From Brevundimonas sp. UBA5713 (lineage in GTDB: Bacteria; Pseudomonadota; Alphaproteobacteria; Caulobacterales; Caulobacteraceae), in the NCBI RefSeq assembly GCF_002419815.1, contig NZ_DIGV01000018.1:136107-200106 (forward strand): a DNA stretch of 64,000 bases, given 5' to 3'. The notes beneath the pieces are model-generated. The model did not search any database. It worked only from the letters and a program-made list of their open reading frames with translations, and was not told the DNA's origin. This document shows, piece after piece, positions 30,271-38,604 of the stretch. Position numbers and translations under genes: made by a program. Numbering within the stretch: the stretch's first letter is position 1; each line of letters begins with the position of its first letter.

Positions 30271-30279
30271 TTATCCACA
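30271..30279 (+). promoter_or_regulatory. Consensus DnaA box
   Basis: TTATCCACA is a perfect match to the TTATNCACA DnaA-binding consensus and directly abuts the palindrome, 11 bp before the tRNA-Asp -35 box. I saw no cluster of further boxes nearby, so it is not an origin. A single 9-mer can occur by chance. Confidence 0.4.
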
Positions 30280-30289
30280 GGGTTGCCGC

Positions 30290-30318
30290 TTGACGCGCAG
30301 CCCTGCCCCGCATAAACG
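30290..30318 (+). promoter_or_regulatory. tRNA-Asp promoter
   Basis: TTGACG (30290-30295) followed after 15-17 bp by CATAAACG (30311-30318). TTGACG is the ideal -35 for the housekeeping sigma factor of Caulobacter relatives. The predicted start is about 35 bp upstream of the tRNA. The rest of the 29960-30359 gap shows only the candidate nuo promoter and the elements listed separately. Confidence 0.6.
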
Positions 30319-30359
30319 ACCGCCCTCGCCGCAGCGCATCGCCGCTCCGGCCGGGAAAC

Positions 30360-30436
30360 GCGGGTGTAGCTCAGTTGGTTAGAGTGCCGGCCTGTCACGC
30401 CGGAGGTCGCGGGTTCGAGCCCCGTCACTCGCGCCA
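30360..30436 (+). tRNA. tRNA-Asp (anticodon GTC)
   Basis: A 77-base cloverleaf ending in an encoded CCA. The acceptor arms GCGGGTG and CACTCGC pair with one G-U. The anticodon stem-loop is GCCGGCCTGTCACGCCGGA-like with GTC in the loop centre, and the T loop GGTTCGAGCC is normal. GTC reads the aspartate codons GAC and GAT. Confidence 0.97.
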
Positions 30437-30470
30437 CTCCCCTTCAATCTGATTGAAGACGGAGTGGCGC
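30431..30470 (+). terminator. Long inverted repeat overlapping the tRNA-Asp 3' end
   Basis: GCGCCACTCC (30431-30440) is perfectly repeated inverted as GGAGTGGCGC (30461-30470), with an inner TTCAATC/GATTGAA stem. The left arm contains the last bases of the tRNA including CCA. No T-run follows, so it may serve in 3' processing or as a rho-assisted stop rather than as a classical terminator. Confidence 0.5.
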
Positions 30471-30540
30471 ACACCGCCCTTCCCCCTCTCCTTAAAATCA
30501 GACTTTGGTCGCTGTGATCCTCGGTGAGAGGCTTCGCCCG

Positions 30541-31785
30541 TCAGTTGACGGGCTGTTGCACTCCCGGCATCGCAAACTCTGCGCAGCCGCTGGTCTCGGC
30601 GTAGAGCATGGACAGTTCCTCGAACACGCGCGACCAAGCGAACTGTTCGACGGTCTTCTGACGGGCCGCCTGCCCCAAGGCTTCGATGTCGCGCTGAAAC
30701 AGCGCTTCGATCGCCTGGGCATAATCATCAGGATCTGCCGAACGTGCCAGTTGACCGACGCTGGAATCGACGGTTTCGGCCACGCCGCCCGCATTGACGC
30801 CCACGACTGGCCTACCGCACGCCATGGCCTCCAACACGATCAGGCCAAACGGCTCCTTGTCGTTGGCATGCACAAAGGCATCGCAACTGGCGACAATGCG
30901 CGCGACGGCGCGGGGATCTTTTTCATAGTCCAGCGAGATGACCCGATCCTCGGCGGGCAGGCCCGCGCCCGCACCGACCAAAACGAGGTAATAGGGATCG
31001 CCCAGCGCTTGAACAGCGTCGATCAGCACGTCGATATTCTTCTCGCGCGCAGGTCGTCCTGCAAAACACAGCAAGCGAGCGTGCGACGGCAGACCCGTCT
31101 TTTTAAGCAGCCAATCGCGGTCGCGACGATCGGGTCGGAAGGTGTCGATTTCAACGCCTAGAGGCCGGATGACGATATCGGGCACGCCGGCTTCTTCCAG
31201 ACGACTTGCAATAAAGCGGCTGGGCGAGACCACACGGTCGAACTGGGAGAACAGCTTGGCCCAGCGGCGCTGGACGGGTTTTTTGGCCCATTCACCAAAA
31301 TGAAGTGCCGCAAGGGCAGCGGGATCAGAGTGGCAGAATCCGATGACGGGCACGCCGACCCGCTGACCGGCCTCGATAGCCCCTTGGCCCGCCGTGTAAG
31401 GATCGCCTGCCTCGATAATCGCCGGGTTCAGAGCCGATACCCATGCGCCCCATTTGCGCGCCGAGCTCGGCCAGCGATAACCGTCACCGAACGGCAGCTT
31501 GGGCGAACGGATCTGGACGATACCGTCATTGCCATAGGCATATTTCGCGCCCGGCACGACCAGCGTGTGGTCCACCCCGGGTCTTTGCTCTGCCAGCCAG
31601 GCCTTTTTGGCCAGGAGATAGCGCTTCACCCCGCCCGAACGCGGCGCATAAAGCATGGTCGAATCGACAAGCCGGGGACGCGGATCCTGTGCCCTTTGCT
31701 TGAGACTTTTCAGGGTGCGGGTGACGGTTTCATCAAGCGCCGGAACAAGGCTGAGTTCCGTTTCCTGAATTTCTACATAGCTCAT
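30541..31785 (-). CDS. Family 4 glycosyltransferase
   Basis: The start is the ATG at 31785 (MSYVEIQETELSLV), giving 414 residues. The GT-B fold shows a nucleotide-sugar-binding C-terminal half with FAGRPAREKNIDVLI and the EPFGLIVLEAMACGRPVVG motif, the E-x7-E signature of retaining GT4 enzymes. The N-terminal half has GDPYTAG and FCHSDPAALA. Such enzymes usually transfer mannose or related sugars to lipids or polysaccharides. No other glycan genes flank it, so donor and acceptor are unknown. The protein is predicted cytoplasmic or peripheral to the inner membrane. Confidence 0.9.
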   Translation of the reverse strand: MSYVEIQETELSLVPALDETVTRTLKSLKQRAQDPRPRLVDSTMLYAPRSGGVKRYLLAKKAWLAEQRPGVDHTLVVPGAKYAYGNDGIVQIRSPKLPFGDGYRWPSSARKWGAWVSALNPAIIEAGDPYTAGQGAIEAGQRVGVPVIGFCHSDPAALAALHFGEWAKKPVQRRWAKLFSQFDRVVSPSRFIASRLEEAGVPDIVIRPLGVEIDTFRPDRRDRDWLLKKTGLPSHARLLCFAGRPAREKNIDVLIDAVQALGDPYYLVLVGAGAGLPAEDRVISLDYEKDPRAVARIVASCDAFVHANDKEPFGLIVLEAMACGRPVVGVNAGGVAETVDSSVGQLARSADPDDYAQAIEALFQRDIEALGQAARQKTVEQFAWSRVFEELSMLYAETSGCAEFAMPGVQQPVN

Positions 31786-32060
31786 TGAAGCAGGACCTTT
31801 ACGACCGGACCACCCACAACGCGTGAGCTTAGCTTGGGATGCGTCCGAAAAAGACGAATCGCTTCTGTTCATCACCAGTACAGGTTGCCGCCATAATAAC
31901 GCCGTAACTGCGTCTTGTGACTATATCTCTAGACGCGGAAATGCGCCGTTTGCCCTTGCTTTCGACTTAAAACTAAGAAACTTGGGGTCAACAAATGGAT
32001 GTGCTGCTAAACGGGCGGCTTGCGTCCTGACGACTGATTGCTTCGAGGGGTTTGTTTCGA

Positions 32061-35000
32061 ATGCGTGCACTACTCGTAACTGCGGCGGCGATTGCCCCTC
32101 TGACCGTTGCCTCAGGTGCGTGGGCGGAAACTGTTGTTTCCACTGCCCGTACGACTCCTATCGCGACGGCCACGGCGACCGGCTCTGCCCCCGACGACAT
32201 TCGTATGTCCAATGCCGGATCAATCGCCATCGCTTCCGGCGTGGCGGTTCGGGTGAACTCCTCCAACGGCTTCGATATGGATTCAGGCTCGTCCATCACC
32301 ATGGACAAGTCCGAGAACGGCTCGACTGCGGTTCTGGTAGAAGGCGGGTACAACAGCCCTGTCACCATCGGCGGTCGCATCGCCGTTAACGACAAGCTGG
32401 AAACCGCACCGGATACGAACGATGACGGCATTCCCGACGGTCCGTTTGCCGAGGGCCAGGACCGCTATGGCCTGCGCGTCACCGGCCCGGGCGTGTCGCG
32501 CGGCAATATCCTGATCGAGAACTCCGGCACCATCGCCGTCGAAGGCAACAACTCCCGCGCCGTTTCGATCGAGAGCGATCGTCAGGGTAACTTCACCAGC
32601 TATGGTCAGGTGAGCGTTACCGGCGACAACTCGACCGCCATCCACATCGGCGGCGCGACAACGGGCAATGTCGATATTCTGGGCACGGTCAACGCCAAGG
32701 GCGAAAACGCTCAAGGTGTCGTCGTCGAAGGCGACGTCACCGGCCGCGCCAATATTCAAGGTGCCATTACCGCCACGGGCTATCGTTACAACACCCGTCC
32801 GCCCAACGCGCCGGAAACCAATGCCAATCCCAAGGGCGTCTATCTCGAAAAGCTGGATGAAGACGACCTGCTGCAAGGCGGTCCGGCTGTCAGCATCGCA
32901 GCCAACCTCAGCCAAGGCCTGATACTGGATTCGGGCCCGACTTACGGGCCTGGCGGTATCGAGGGCGATGACGACGACAACGGCGTCAAAAACGGCGACG
33001 AGGATGATGACGGCGACGGCATCAAGAACCGCGAAGACCCTGACCGCGACGGCGACGGCCTGACCGACGCCCAAGAGGGGCGTGCGAACATCGTAGCCTA
33101 CGGCGCTGCCCCTGCTCTGCAGGTCGGCTCTGCCAACCGCGATATCACGCTCGGCAATGTCGGTACCGGCGAAAACGCCTATGGCCTTATCAACCGCGGT
33201 CAGATCAGCGCGTTCGGCGTCTATGACGACGTGGACGCGACCGCACTGCGCGTGGGCGTCGATGGTGGCCAAGCCGTGACGATTGACGGCGGCTTTCGCA
33301 ATCAGGGCGACATTGTTGCCGTAGCCACCGAGGGCAGTGCCACGGCCGTGCGCTTGGGCGCCGGTGCGTCGACGCCGCAGCTGAACAACTCCGGACTTAT
33401 CCGCGCCACTGCCACGACCAAGTCCGCCGACCAGGTCAGCGGTATTCAATTGGATGCGGGCTCCAACCTGACCTCGCTTACGAACAGCGGCACAATTCAG
33501 GCCGACGTCTCTGGCGGCAAGGCCAGCGCCACCGCCATCAACGACCTTTCGGGTACGCTGACGTCCGTCACCAACACGGGTAACATCACGGCTGTGGTGG
33601 GTCCGCGCGACGATGCAGACACCGTGACCGGCGTGGCTACCGCCATCAATGCCAGCAATAACACCACCGGCTTTACGTTCGTGCAGGACAAGCCGGCCGG
33701 CACCGCGACCACGTCTGAAGGCGGCGACATCCAGATCGGCTCGACTGCCGAAGCTGGCGCACGCACCACGGGCAATATTCGTCTTGGCTCCGGCAATGAC
33801 GTCATCGACATCCGCAATGGCACGGTCAATGGCGACATCTCGTTCGGCACCGGCGCAGATACCCTGCGCATTTCGGGCGGCGCGACCGTAGCGGGCGCGC
33901 TGGATACGGGTGATGGTCGCCTGAACATCGACATCGGCAAGGGCACGCTGGATGCCCGCCAGACGGGCACCACCAATGTTACCGGCCTGAATATCGGTAA
34001 CGAAGGCACCCTCATCGTGTCGCTGGACCCCAGCAAGGGCACCGCAGGTGGCTTTAAGGTCAACGGGGCGGCCAACCTCGCGGATGGAGCCAATCTGGGC
34101 GTACGTTTCGATACCCTGCTGCAGGACGAAACACGGTTCACCATCATCGACGCCGACACTCTGACGCTGGGCGGCGACATCAAGGACTTGATCCTCGATG
34201 AAAATGCCCCCTACGCCTATGTGGTAGAGTCCGACGCAGATACTGCTGCGGGCCAGGTCTATATCGATGCCCGCCGCCGCACCGCGTCCGAGGCTGGTAT
34301 GATCGGCGTCGAGGCTCAGGCCTATGACGTGCTCTATCAGGGCTTGGCCGAAAACGAAGTGATCCGCCGCGCCCTGCTGGGCCAGACCACGCGCGACGGT
34401 TTCTTCGATCTGTACGAGCAGATGCTGCCGGATCACTCGGGCGGCCCGCTGATGTCGCTGGCCTCCGGTGTGGATGCGGTGACCCGCGCCCTCACCGGCC
34501 GTAACGCTTCGGCGGCCCAAGGCGAGACCAGCGCCTGGCTGCAGGAAATCAACTTCTACGCCGACAAGGACAAGACCGACTCCTACGGCTTCCGCTCGGA
34601 AGGCTTTGGCGTCGCCGGTGGCGTGGAACGCGGCACCAAGGCCGGTGCCTTCGGCGTGTCGGCGGCTTTCACCTCCTCGGACATCGAGGATCCGGAATCG
34701 GCGGCTGAAGAAGTTCTGTCGGCGAACCTGCTGGAGCTGGGCCTGTACTGGCGTGCTCAAGGCCAGAACTGGACCACGTGGGCCCGCGCCGCTGGCGGCT
34801 ATGCCCAGTTCGAGGCGACGCGTCGTCTGGTTGCCGATGGCGTGAACCTGAAGAACGAATCCGACTGGAACGGCTTTACCTTGTCGGCTGCCGCAGGGGC
34901 TTCGTACGAGAAGCATTATGGTCGCCTCAACGTCCGCCCCGAGGTTTACGCGGAATACTTCTCGCTAAGCGAAGATGGACGCAGCGAAAGCGGCGGCGGT

Positions 35001-35348
35001 GATGGCTTTGATCTGGAAATCAACGACCGTGACAGCCACATCGCCTCGGGCGTGGCCGCTCTGAACATCGGCTATGGCTTTGGTCAGAATGGCTGGGTTC
35101 GTCCGGAAGTGCGCATCGGCTATCGCCACATCCTTTCGATGGATGCAGGCGAGACCGTGGCCCGCTTCAAGTCGGGCGGCGACTACTTCCGCCTGAAGGC
35201 GGACGGCATCGAAGGTGGTGGTCCGATCCTGGGCTTCCGTCTGAACGTCGGCAACGATCTGGGGATGCTGTCCATCACCGGTGATGCAGAGCTGCTGGAA
35301 GACTATGTGCGCTACACCCTGCTGCTGCGCGCCAGCTTCAAGTTCTAA
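32061..35348 (+). CDS. Autotransporter (type Va secretion) with calcium-loop-like repeats in the passenger
   Basis: The start is the ATG at 32061 (MRALLVTAAAIAPLTVASG), giving 1095 residues with a signal peptide cleaved near AWA-ETVV. The passenger (about 25-800) is a low-complexity, repeat-rich beta-helix type region with many N-S-G-T-I style turns (NSGTIAVEGNN, NSGTIQADVSG). Near residue 300 there is an Asp-rich segment (DDDDNGVKNGDEDDDGDG and DPDRDGDGLTDAQEG) like thrombospondin type 3 calcium loops, and a similar TNDDGIPDG earlier. The last 270 residues form the beta-barrel domain, ending in the terminal Phe of RASFKF. It would sit in the outer membrane as an adhesin-like surface protein. 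A terminator follows. Confidence 0.9.
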   Translation: MRALLVTAAAIAPLTVASGAWAETVVSTARTTPIATATATGSAPDDIRMSNAGSIAIASGVAVRVNSSNGFDMDSGSSITMDKSENGSTAVLVEGGYNSPVTIGGRIAVNDKLETAPDTNDDGIPDGPFAEGQDRYGLRVTGPGVSRGNILIENSGTIAVEGNNSRAVSIESDRQGNFTSYGQVSVTGDNSTAIHIGGATTGNVDILGTVNAKGENAQGVVVEGDVTGRANIQGAITATGYRYNTRPPNAPETNANPKGVYLEKLDEDDLLQGGPAVSIAANLSQGLILDSGPTYGPGGIEGDDDDNGVKNGDEDDDGDGIKNREDPDRDGDGLTDAQEGRANIVAYGAAPALQVGSANRDITLGNVGTGENAYGLINRGQISAFGVYDDVDATALRVGVDGGQAVTIDGGFRNQGDIVAVATEGSATAVRLGAGASTPQLNNSGLIRATATTKSADQVSGIQLDAGSNLTSLTNSGTIQADVSGGKASATAINDLSGTLTSVTNTGNITAVVGPRDDADTVTGVATAINASNNTTGFTFVQDKPAGTATTSEGGDIQIGSTAEAGARTTGNIRLGSGNDVIDIRNGTVNGDISFGTGADTLRISGGATVAGALDTGDGRLNIDIGKGTLDARQTGTTNVTGLNIGNEGTLIVSLDPSKGTAGGFKVNGAANLADGANLGVRFDTLLQDETRFTIIDADTLTLGGDIKDLILDENAPYAYVVESDADTAAGQVYIDARRRTASEAGMIGVEAQAYDVLYQGLAENEVIRRALLGQTTRDGFFDLYEQMLPDHSGGPLMSLASGVDAVTRALTGRNASAAQGETSAWLQEINFYADKDKTDSYGFRSEGFGVAGGVERGTKAGAFGVSAAFTSSDIEDPESAAEEVLSANLLELGLYWRAQGQNWTTWARAAGGYAQFEATRRLVADGVNLKNESDWNGFTLSAAAGASYEKHYGRLNVRPEVYAEYFSLSEDGRSESGGGDGFDLEINDRDSHIASGVAALNIGYGFGQNGWVRPEVRIGYRHILSMDAGETVARFKSGGDYFRLKADGIEGGGPILGFRLNVGNDLGMLSITGDAELLEDYVRYTLLLRASFKF

Positions 35349-35373
35349 GCGGACGACAACACTTCATAAGAAA

Positions 35374-35400
35374 GCCGCCGGATCGCTCCGGCGGCTTTTT
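35374..35400 (+). terminator. Intrinsic terminator of the autotransporter gene
   Basis: Perfect 9-bp stem GCCGCCGGA/TCCGGCGGC with loop TCGC at 35374-35395, followed by TTTTTT, 25 bp past the stop codon. Confidence 0.9.
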
Positions 35401-35420
35401 TGTTGGCACTCTGGCGGGAG

Positions 35421-36023
35421 CTAGCCGATGTCCCCCATCACTAACGGGAGGGTGAACTGGCCGCACCCCGCGTCCGTATAGCTGTAGGTCACCACATCGC
35501 TGACACCCATCAGGTGTCGACCATCCCAACGGTAGATGGCGCGCGCACAGTTCCCTTGCCCGCCGTTCACCCACATCAGCAGCAACAAATCGGCAGTGCG
35601 CAGTGAATCGCTGTCCAGATCGTCCATATCGTCGAACCCCATGCCGGTCTGCACCAGTTCACCAGTCGTCATATTGCCGATGACCAGCTGACGGCATCGC
35701 GCCCCGCACGGAATAACCATCTGCACATAGTGCTCGGCTAGATTCGGTCCGCTGGCCCACAGATGGCGAATGGAGTCGGAATAGGCCCGCAAATCCCCCT
35801 CGATAATCGGCTGAACCCTCGACGATGGCATCGGATCTAGCTGCGAGTCCGTGTCCATCACGGTCGTGATCGCCATCGTCTCTGCTTGCGCGACCGATTC
35901 AGCCACGTTTTCGGTCGATGCGGGCGTTTTGGGCCAACACAGGAAGGCTGCGCCCGACACAATCAAAAGCGCTGCACTCGATAACGCTAGCGTCGAAAAC
36001 TTGAAACCTGAGCGTCGTGTCAT
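35421..36023 (-). CDS. Exported or membrane-anchored protein of unknown function
   Basis: A 200-residue protein with an N-terminal basic stretch (MTRRSGFKFS) and a hydrophobic helix (LALSSAALLIVSGAAFLCW), consistent with a signal anchor. The remainder is soluble with four cysteines that could form two disulfides (IPCGARCRQL, GQGNCARAIY, GCGQFTL). I do not recognise the family. It is convergent with the autotransporter across a terminator and has no obvious partner. Confidence 0.7.
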   Translation of the reverse strand: MTRRSGFKFSTLALSSAALLIVSGAAFLCWPKTPASTENVAESVAQAETMAITTVMDTDSQLDPMPSSRVQPIIEGDLRAYSDSIRHLWASGPNLAEHYVQMVIPCGARCRQLVIGNMTTGELVQTGMGFDDMDDLDSDSLRTADLLLLMWVNGGQGNCARAIYRWDGRHLMGVSDVVTYSYTDAGCGQFTLPLVMGDIG

Positions 36024-36111
36024 CTCTACCTCCCACCGAGAAGCATGACCCTATTCAAGTCGGAGAACGAACTTCATCCCGCGCCTATGGGATTGTCAGG
36101 GCCCGGACAGC

Positions 36112-36142
36112 AAAAAGGCCGCCTTAATCAGGCGGCCCTTTG
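36112..36142 (-). terminator. Intrinsic terminator downstream of tRNA-Gln
   Basis: On the minus strand the 8-bp stem GGCCGCCT/AGGCGGCC (36117-36137) with a five-base loop is followed by TTTTTG. It lies 14 bp past the tRNA-Gln end. Confidence 0.85.
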
Positions 36143-36151
36143 CGGAACGGA

Positions 36152-36225
36152 TGGCTGGGGAACTAGGACTCGAACCTAGAATGACGGTACCAAAAACCGT
36201 AGTGTTACCATTACACCATTCCCCA
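36152..36225 (-). tRNA. tRNA-Gln (anticodon TTG)
   Basis: A 74-base tRNA with encoded CCA. The acceptor TGGGGAA pairs with TTCCCCA, the anticodon stem ACGGT/ACCGT encloses the loop TTTTGGT whose bases 34-36 are TTG, and the T loop is GGTTCGAGTCC. It reads CAA and CAG. Confidence 0.96.
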
Positions 36226-36269
36226 GCGGTCCGGTGCCCGCCGAAGCAGTGCGCCCCGGCGATGTGTGG

Positions 36270-36298
36270 TTGATAGCTCCACACTTCGCGGCGCGCAA
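36270..36298 (-). promoter_or_regulatory. tRNA-Gln promoter
   Basis: On the minus strand TTGCGC (36298-36293), a 17-bp spacer, then TATCAA (36275-36270) within GCTATCAAC, close to the GCTANAWC -10 described for Caulobacter housekeeping promoters. The tRNA starts 45 bp downstream. Confidence 0.55.
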
Positions 36299-36308
36299 CA
36301 CCTTTCGT

Positions 36309-36331
36309 GCTGAAATTGCAGAAATTTTCAT
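36309..36331 (+). repeat. Palindromic element near tRNA-Gln and tRNA-Pro (copy 2)
   Basis: GCTGAAATT-G-CAGAAATTTTCAT shares 19 of 23 bases with the element upstream of tRNA-Asp (30248-30270). It sits 10 bp upstream of the tRNA-Gln -35 box on the minus strand and about 40 bp before the tRNA-Pro -35 on the plus strand, so it could serve both divergent promoters. Confidence 0.4.
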
Positions 36332-36368
36332 GGAGCAATGTGTTTTTTTAAAAGTGCTATTTCCCCTA

Positions 36369-36397
36369 TTGCGCACCAGAAAGAGGGTAGCTATACA
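36369..36397 (+). promoter_or_regulatory. tRNA-Pro promoter
   Basis: TTGCGC (36369-36374), a 17-bp spacer and TATACA (36392-36397) inside GCTATACAC, similar to the Caulobacter-type -10. The predicted start is about 40 bp before the tRNA. Confidence 0.55.
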
Positions 36398-36443
36398 CCC
36401 ACTCCTCGACGGCGGGCCGCGGCTCTCCTGTTCGAAGAAAAGT

Positions 36444-36520
36444 CGGAGTGTGGCTCAGTCTGGTAGAGCACCGCGTTCGGGACGCGGGGGTCGCAGGTTC
36501 GAATCCTGCCACTCCGACCA
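36444..36520 (+). tRNA. tRNA-Pro (anticodon CGG)
   Basis: A 77-base tRNA with encoded CCA. CGGAGTG pairs with CACTCCG in the acceptor stem, the anticodon stem CCGCG/CGCGG encloses TTCGGGA with anticodon CGG, and the T loop is GGTTCGAATCC. It reads CCG. It lies 80 bp before a DUF924 gene. Confidence 0.96.
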
Positions 36521-36548
36521 TCTTCCCCTCAACAATCTGTTGATCGCC

Positions 36549-36576
36549 AAGCCATCCTGTTCGGGGTGGCTTTTGT
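36549..36576 (+). terminator. Intrinsic terminator downstream of tRNA-Pro
   Basis: Stem AAGCCATCC/GGGTGGCTT-type with loop TGTTC and a TTTT run (36549-36576). A small hairpin TCAACA/TGTTGA (36530-36544) precedes it. Confidence 0.75.
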
Positions 36577-36599
36577 CGTTGATAGGCTATGCTGGGGCC

Positions 36600-37154
36600 A
36601 TGACAGAAAATGTTTTGCCCTCCCCCGCCGATGTCGTGAATTTCTGGATCGACGCTGGCCCGTCCAAATGGTTTTCCAAGGACGACGCCTTCGATAAGGC
36701 CTTCAAAGACCGCTTTCTTGAGGCGCACTATGCCGCCGCGCGGCGAGATCTCGACCTCTGGATGGAAACGGCACACGGCGCACTGGCGCTGTTGATTTTG
36801 CTCGACCAACTGCCGCGCAACGCCTTCCGCGATACGGCGCATATGTTCGCGACCGATTCACTGGCCGTGCATTTCACCCGCATCGCGATCGCCCAAGGCT
36901 ATCATCAGGCCGTCGACCTCCCCCTCCAACCCTTTATCCTGATGCCGCTGATGCATTCTGAATCACTTGAGGATCAGGAAGAGCTGTTGCGCATCCTGTC
37001 CGAAGAGACTCATCCCGACACCTATAAATACGCGGTCATCCATCGCGATGCGATCCGCGATTTTGGACGCTTTCCTCATAGAAACCAGTCACTTGGCCGC
37101 ACGACTACCGCTGCAGAACAGGCCTTTTTGGACGGCGGCGGCTTCTCGGGTTAG
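36600..37154 (+). CDS. DUF924 family protein
   Basis: The start is the ATG at 36600 (MTENVLPSPADVVNFW), giving 184 residues; the long open frame upstream runs through tRNA-Pro and is not coding. The DUF924 signature includes the KWFSKDDAFDKAFKDRF segment, LLILLDQLPRNAFRDTA and the histidine-rich C-terminal part FMPLMHSES...HRNQSLGR. The family is all-helical, TPR-like and of unknown function. It appears to be a single-gene unit. Confidence 0.88.
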   Translation: MTENVLPSPADVVNFWIDAGPSKWFSKDDAFDKAFKDRFLEAHYAAARRDLDLWMETAHGALALLILLDQLPRNAFRDTAHMFATDSLAVHFTRIAIAQGYHQAVDLPLQPFILMPLMHSESLEDQEELLRILSEETHPDTYKYAVIHRDAIRDFGRFPHRNQSLGRTTTAAEQAFLDGGGFSG

Positions 37155-37239
37155 GGCTTTTTTGTGTCCTAGACGGTGCGGTAATGTGAACAACCTATGC
37201 TATGCGTCTTTCCAAGTTTGAATTCGCATTGAGTACGAC

Positions 37240-38574
37240 ATGTCACATCGACGTCTTGGCCTGCTGGCCGCCGCCAGCTTGGTTTGCTTGTTGCCGACCA
37301 CTGCCGACGCGCAGTTTTTCGGTCGCGGTAAGGCTACCGAATCCACTTCCGTGATCAACGAGGTGCCGCGTTGCACCCAGAATTTCGGGACCTTGGCCAT
37401 TGCCGACACCCAGTCCCAGATGTTCAGCCAGCTGGGATTGGGTAGCCCCACGGAAGTCCTGCGCCATCTTATTCGTGAGTCGGGCTGTTTCCGTCTGATC
37501 GAGCGCGGGCCGGGTATGGATGTCGTTGAGCGCGAGCGCAGTCTTGGCGCTGCGGGCCGTATCCGCACCGCCGACTTCGTGCTCGTGGCCGAACTGGGCA
37601 ACACCGTGGATGCCGCTACCGAAGATCGCAGCAGCGGGCTGATGGGCACGCTGATGTCATCGGGTGCGCGCATGGCTCTGACGGCTGGCATGGCGGCACT
37701 GACCCAAGGCGAAGGTGGTGCGGAACTTGGTCAGGGAATGAGCCAGCTTCTGGGCATGGGGGCCAATGTGGCCACCAACCAGCTGACCCAGTCGCTGAAC
37801 CGTCGGACCGTGGATTCCTTGAAGGAACTGGAAAAGGACCTGTCCAAGGGCAAGGAGGACGCTCAAGTCGTCATGTCACTTTCCAGCGTGCCGCTGGCCG
37901 AGACGGTCGGTTACACCCGCGCGATTGCCAACAAGGATGACCTGCGCCGCCTGCGTATCCGCGACAACCATTTCGGTGGGCGCGTCGGGGCGGGCTATGA
38001 AAGCGAAGATTCAGGCAAGACTGTCGCTCTGGCTCTGGTACGTGCCTACGCCGATCTGGTGACCAGCCTGGGCGGGACGGGTGATGCCACGCCAGAGGTC
38101 GTCGTCGCCAACCGTGAAGCCCTGCGCGCAGCCGAGGCCGAGCGCGAAGCCGAAGCTGATCGCGCGCGCCAGGCGGAAATCCGCGAGCGTGAACGTGCGG
38201 AGCAGGCCCGATTGGCCGAAGAAAACCGCATCCGAGAACAGATCCGCCGTGAAGAGCGCGAACGTCTGGCCGCCGAGCGGGAAGCGGTTTCCCATTTGAC
38301 CGACGCCCCTGCTCCGGCTCGCCAATTGGCTGCCGAGGCCGCAGTCGACATTAACCCGACCCCATCACGCGCGGCATTCGCCGTGGCCCCCGCCTCCCAT
38401 GCAGAGCTGACCACCAGCCGCACCTCGGTACTGCGCGACGCGCCGAGCGGCCGTCCGGTCAAGGCGCTCAACCCCGGAGACACGCTGCGTCCTACGGGCA
38501 ACCGTGACGACAGCTGGATTGAAGTGCGTACAGCCGACGATACGACCGGCTGGGTTCAAGCTGATCGTATCTAA
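37240..38574 (+). CDS. Exported CsgG/HfaB-like protein with coiled coil and SH3 domain
   Basis: A 444-residue protein. A signal peptide ends near TADA-QFFG with no lipobox cysteine. Residues about 40-290 resemble the CsgG family (RCTQNFGTLAIAD, LIRESGCFRLIERG, ADFVLVAEL). A strongly charged coiled coil follows (about 295-350, repeats of Arg, Glu and Ala such as AEAEREAEADRARQAEIRER). The C-terminus is a bacterial SH3 domain (TSVLRDAPSGRPVKAL...GWVQADRI). CsgG itself is an outer-membrane lipoprotein pore for curli; lacking the lipid anchor, this protein is likely periplasmic. No curli genes are nearby. Confidence 0.8.
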   Translation: MSHRRLGLLAAASLVCLLPTTADAQFFGRGKATESTSVINEVPRCTQNFGTLAIADTQSQMFSQLGLGSPTEVLRHLIRESGCFRLIERGPGMDVVERERSLGAAGRIRTADFVLVAELGNTVDAATEDRSSGLMGTLMSSGARMALTAGMAALTQGEGGAELGQGMSQLLGMGANVATNQLTQSLNRRTVDSLKELEKDLSKGKEDAQVVMSLSSVPLAETVGYTRAIANKDDLRRLRIRDNHFGGRVGAGYESEDSGKTVALALVRAYADLVTSLGGTGDATPEVVVANREALRAAEAEREAEADRARQAEIRERERAEQARLAEENRIREQIRREERERLAAEREAVSHLTDAPAPARQLAAEAAVDINPTPSRAAFAVAPASHAELTTSRTSVLRDAPSGRPVKALNPGDTLRPTGNRDDSWIEVRTADDTTGWVQADRI

Positions 38575-38604
38575 CCCCCATAGTAAAATTTGGAGAGGAA
38601 TGCC

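Noticed and set aside
30271..30279. A replication origin at the DnaA box
   Set aside because: Only one box, no AT-rich unwinding region and no dnaA/hemE-type origin neighbours.
32283..34916. An 877-codon minus-strand open frame opposite the autotransporter
   Set aside because: It mirrors the repetitive passenger region and has no recognisable motif. The plus-strand gene has a signal peptide, a beta-barrel end and a terminator.
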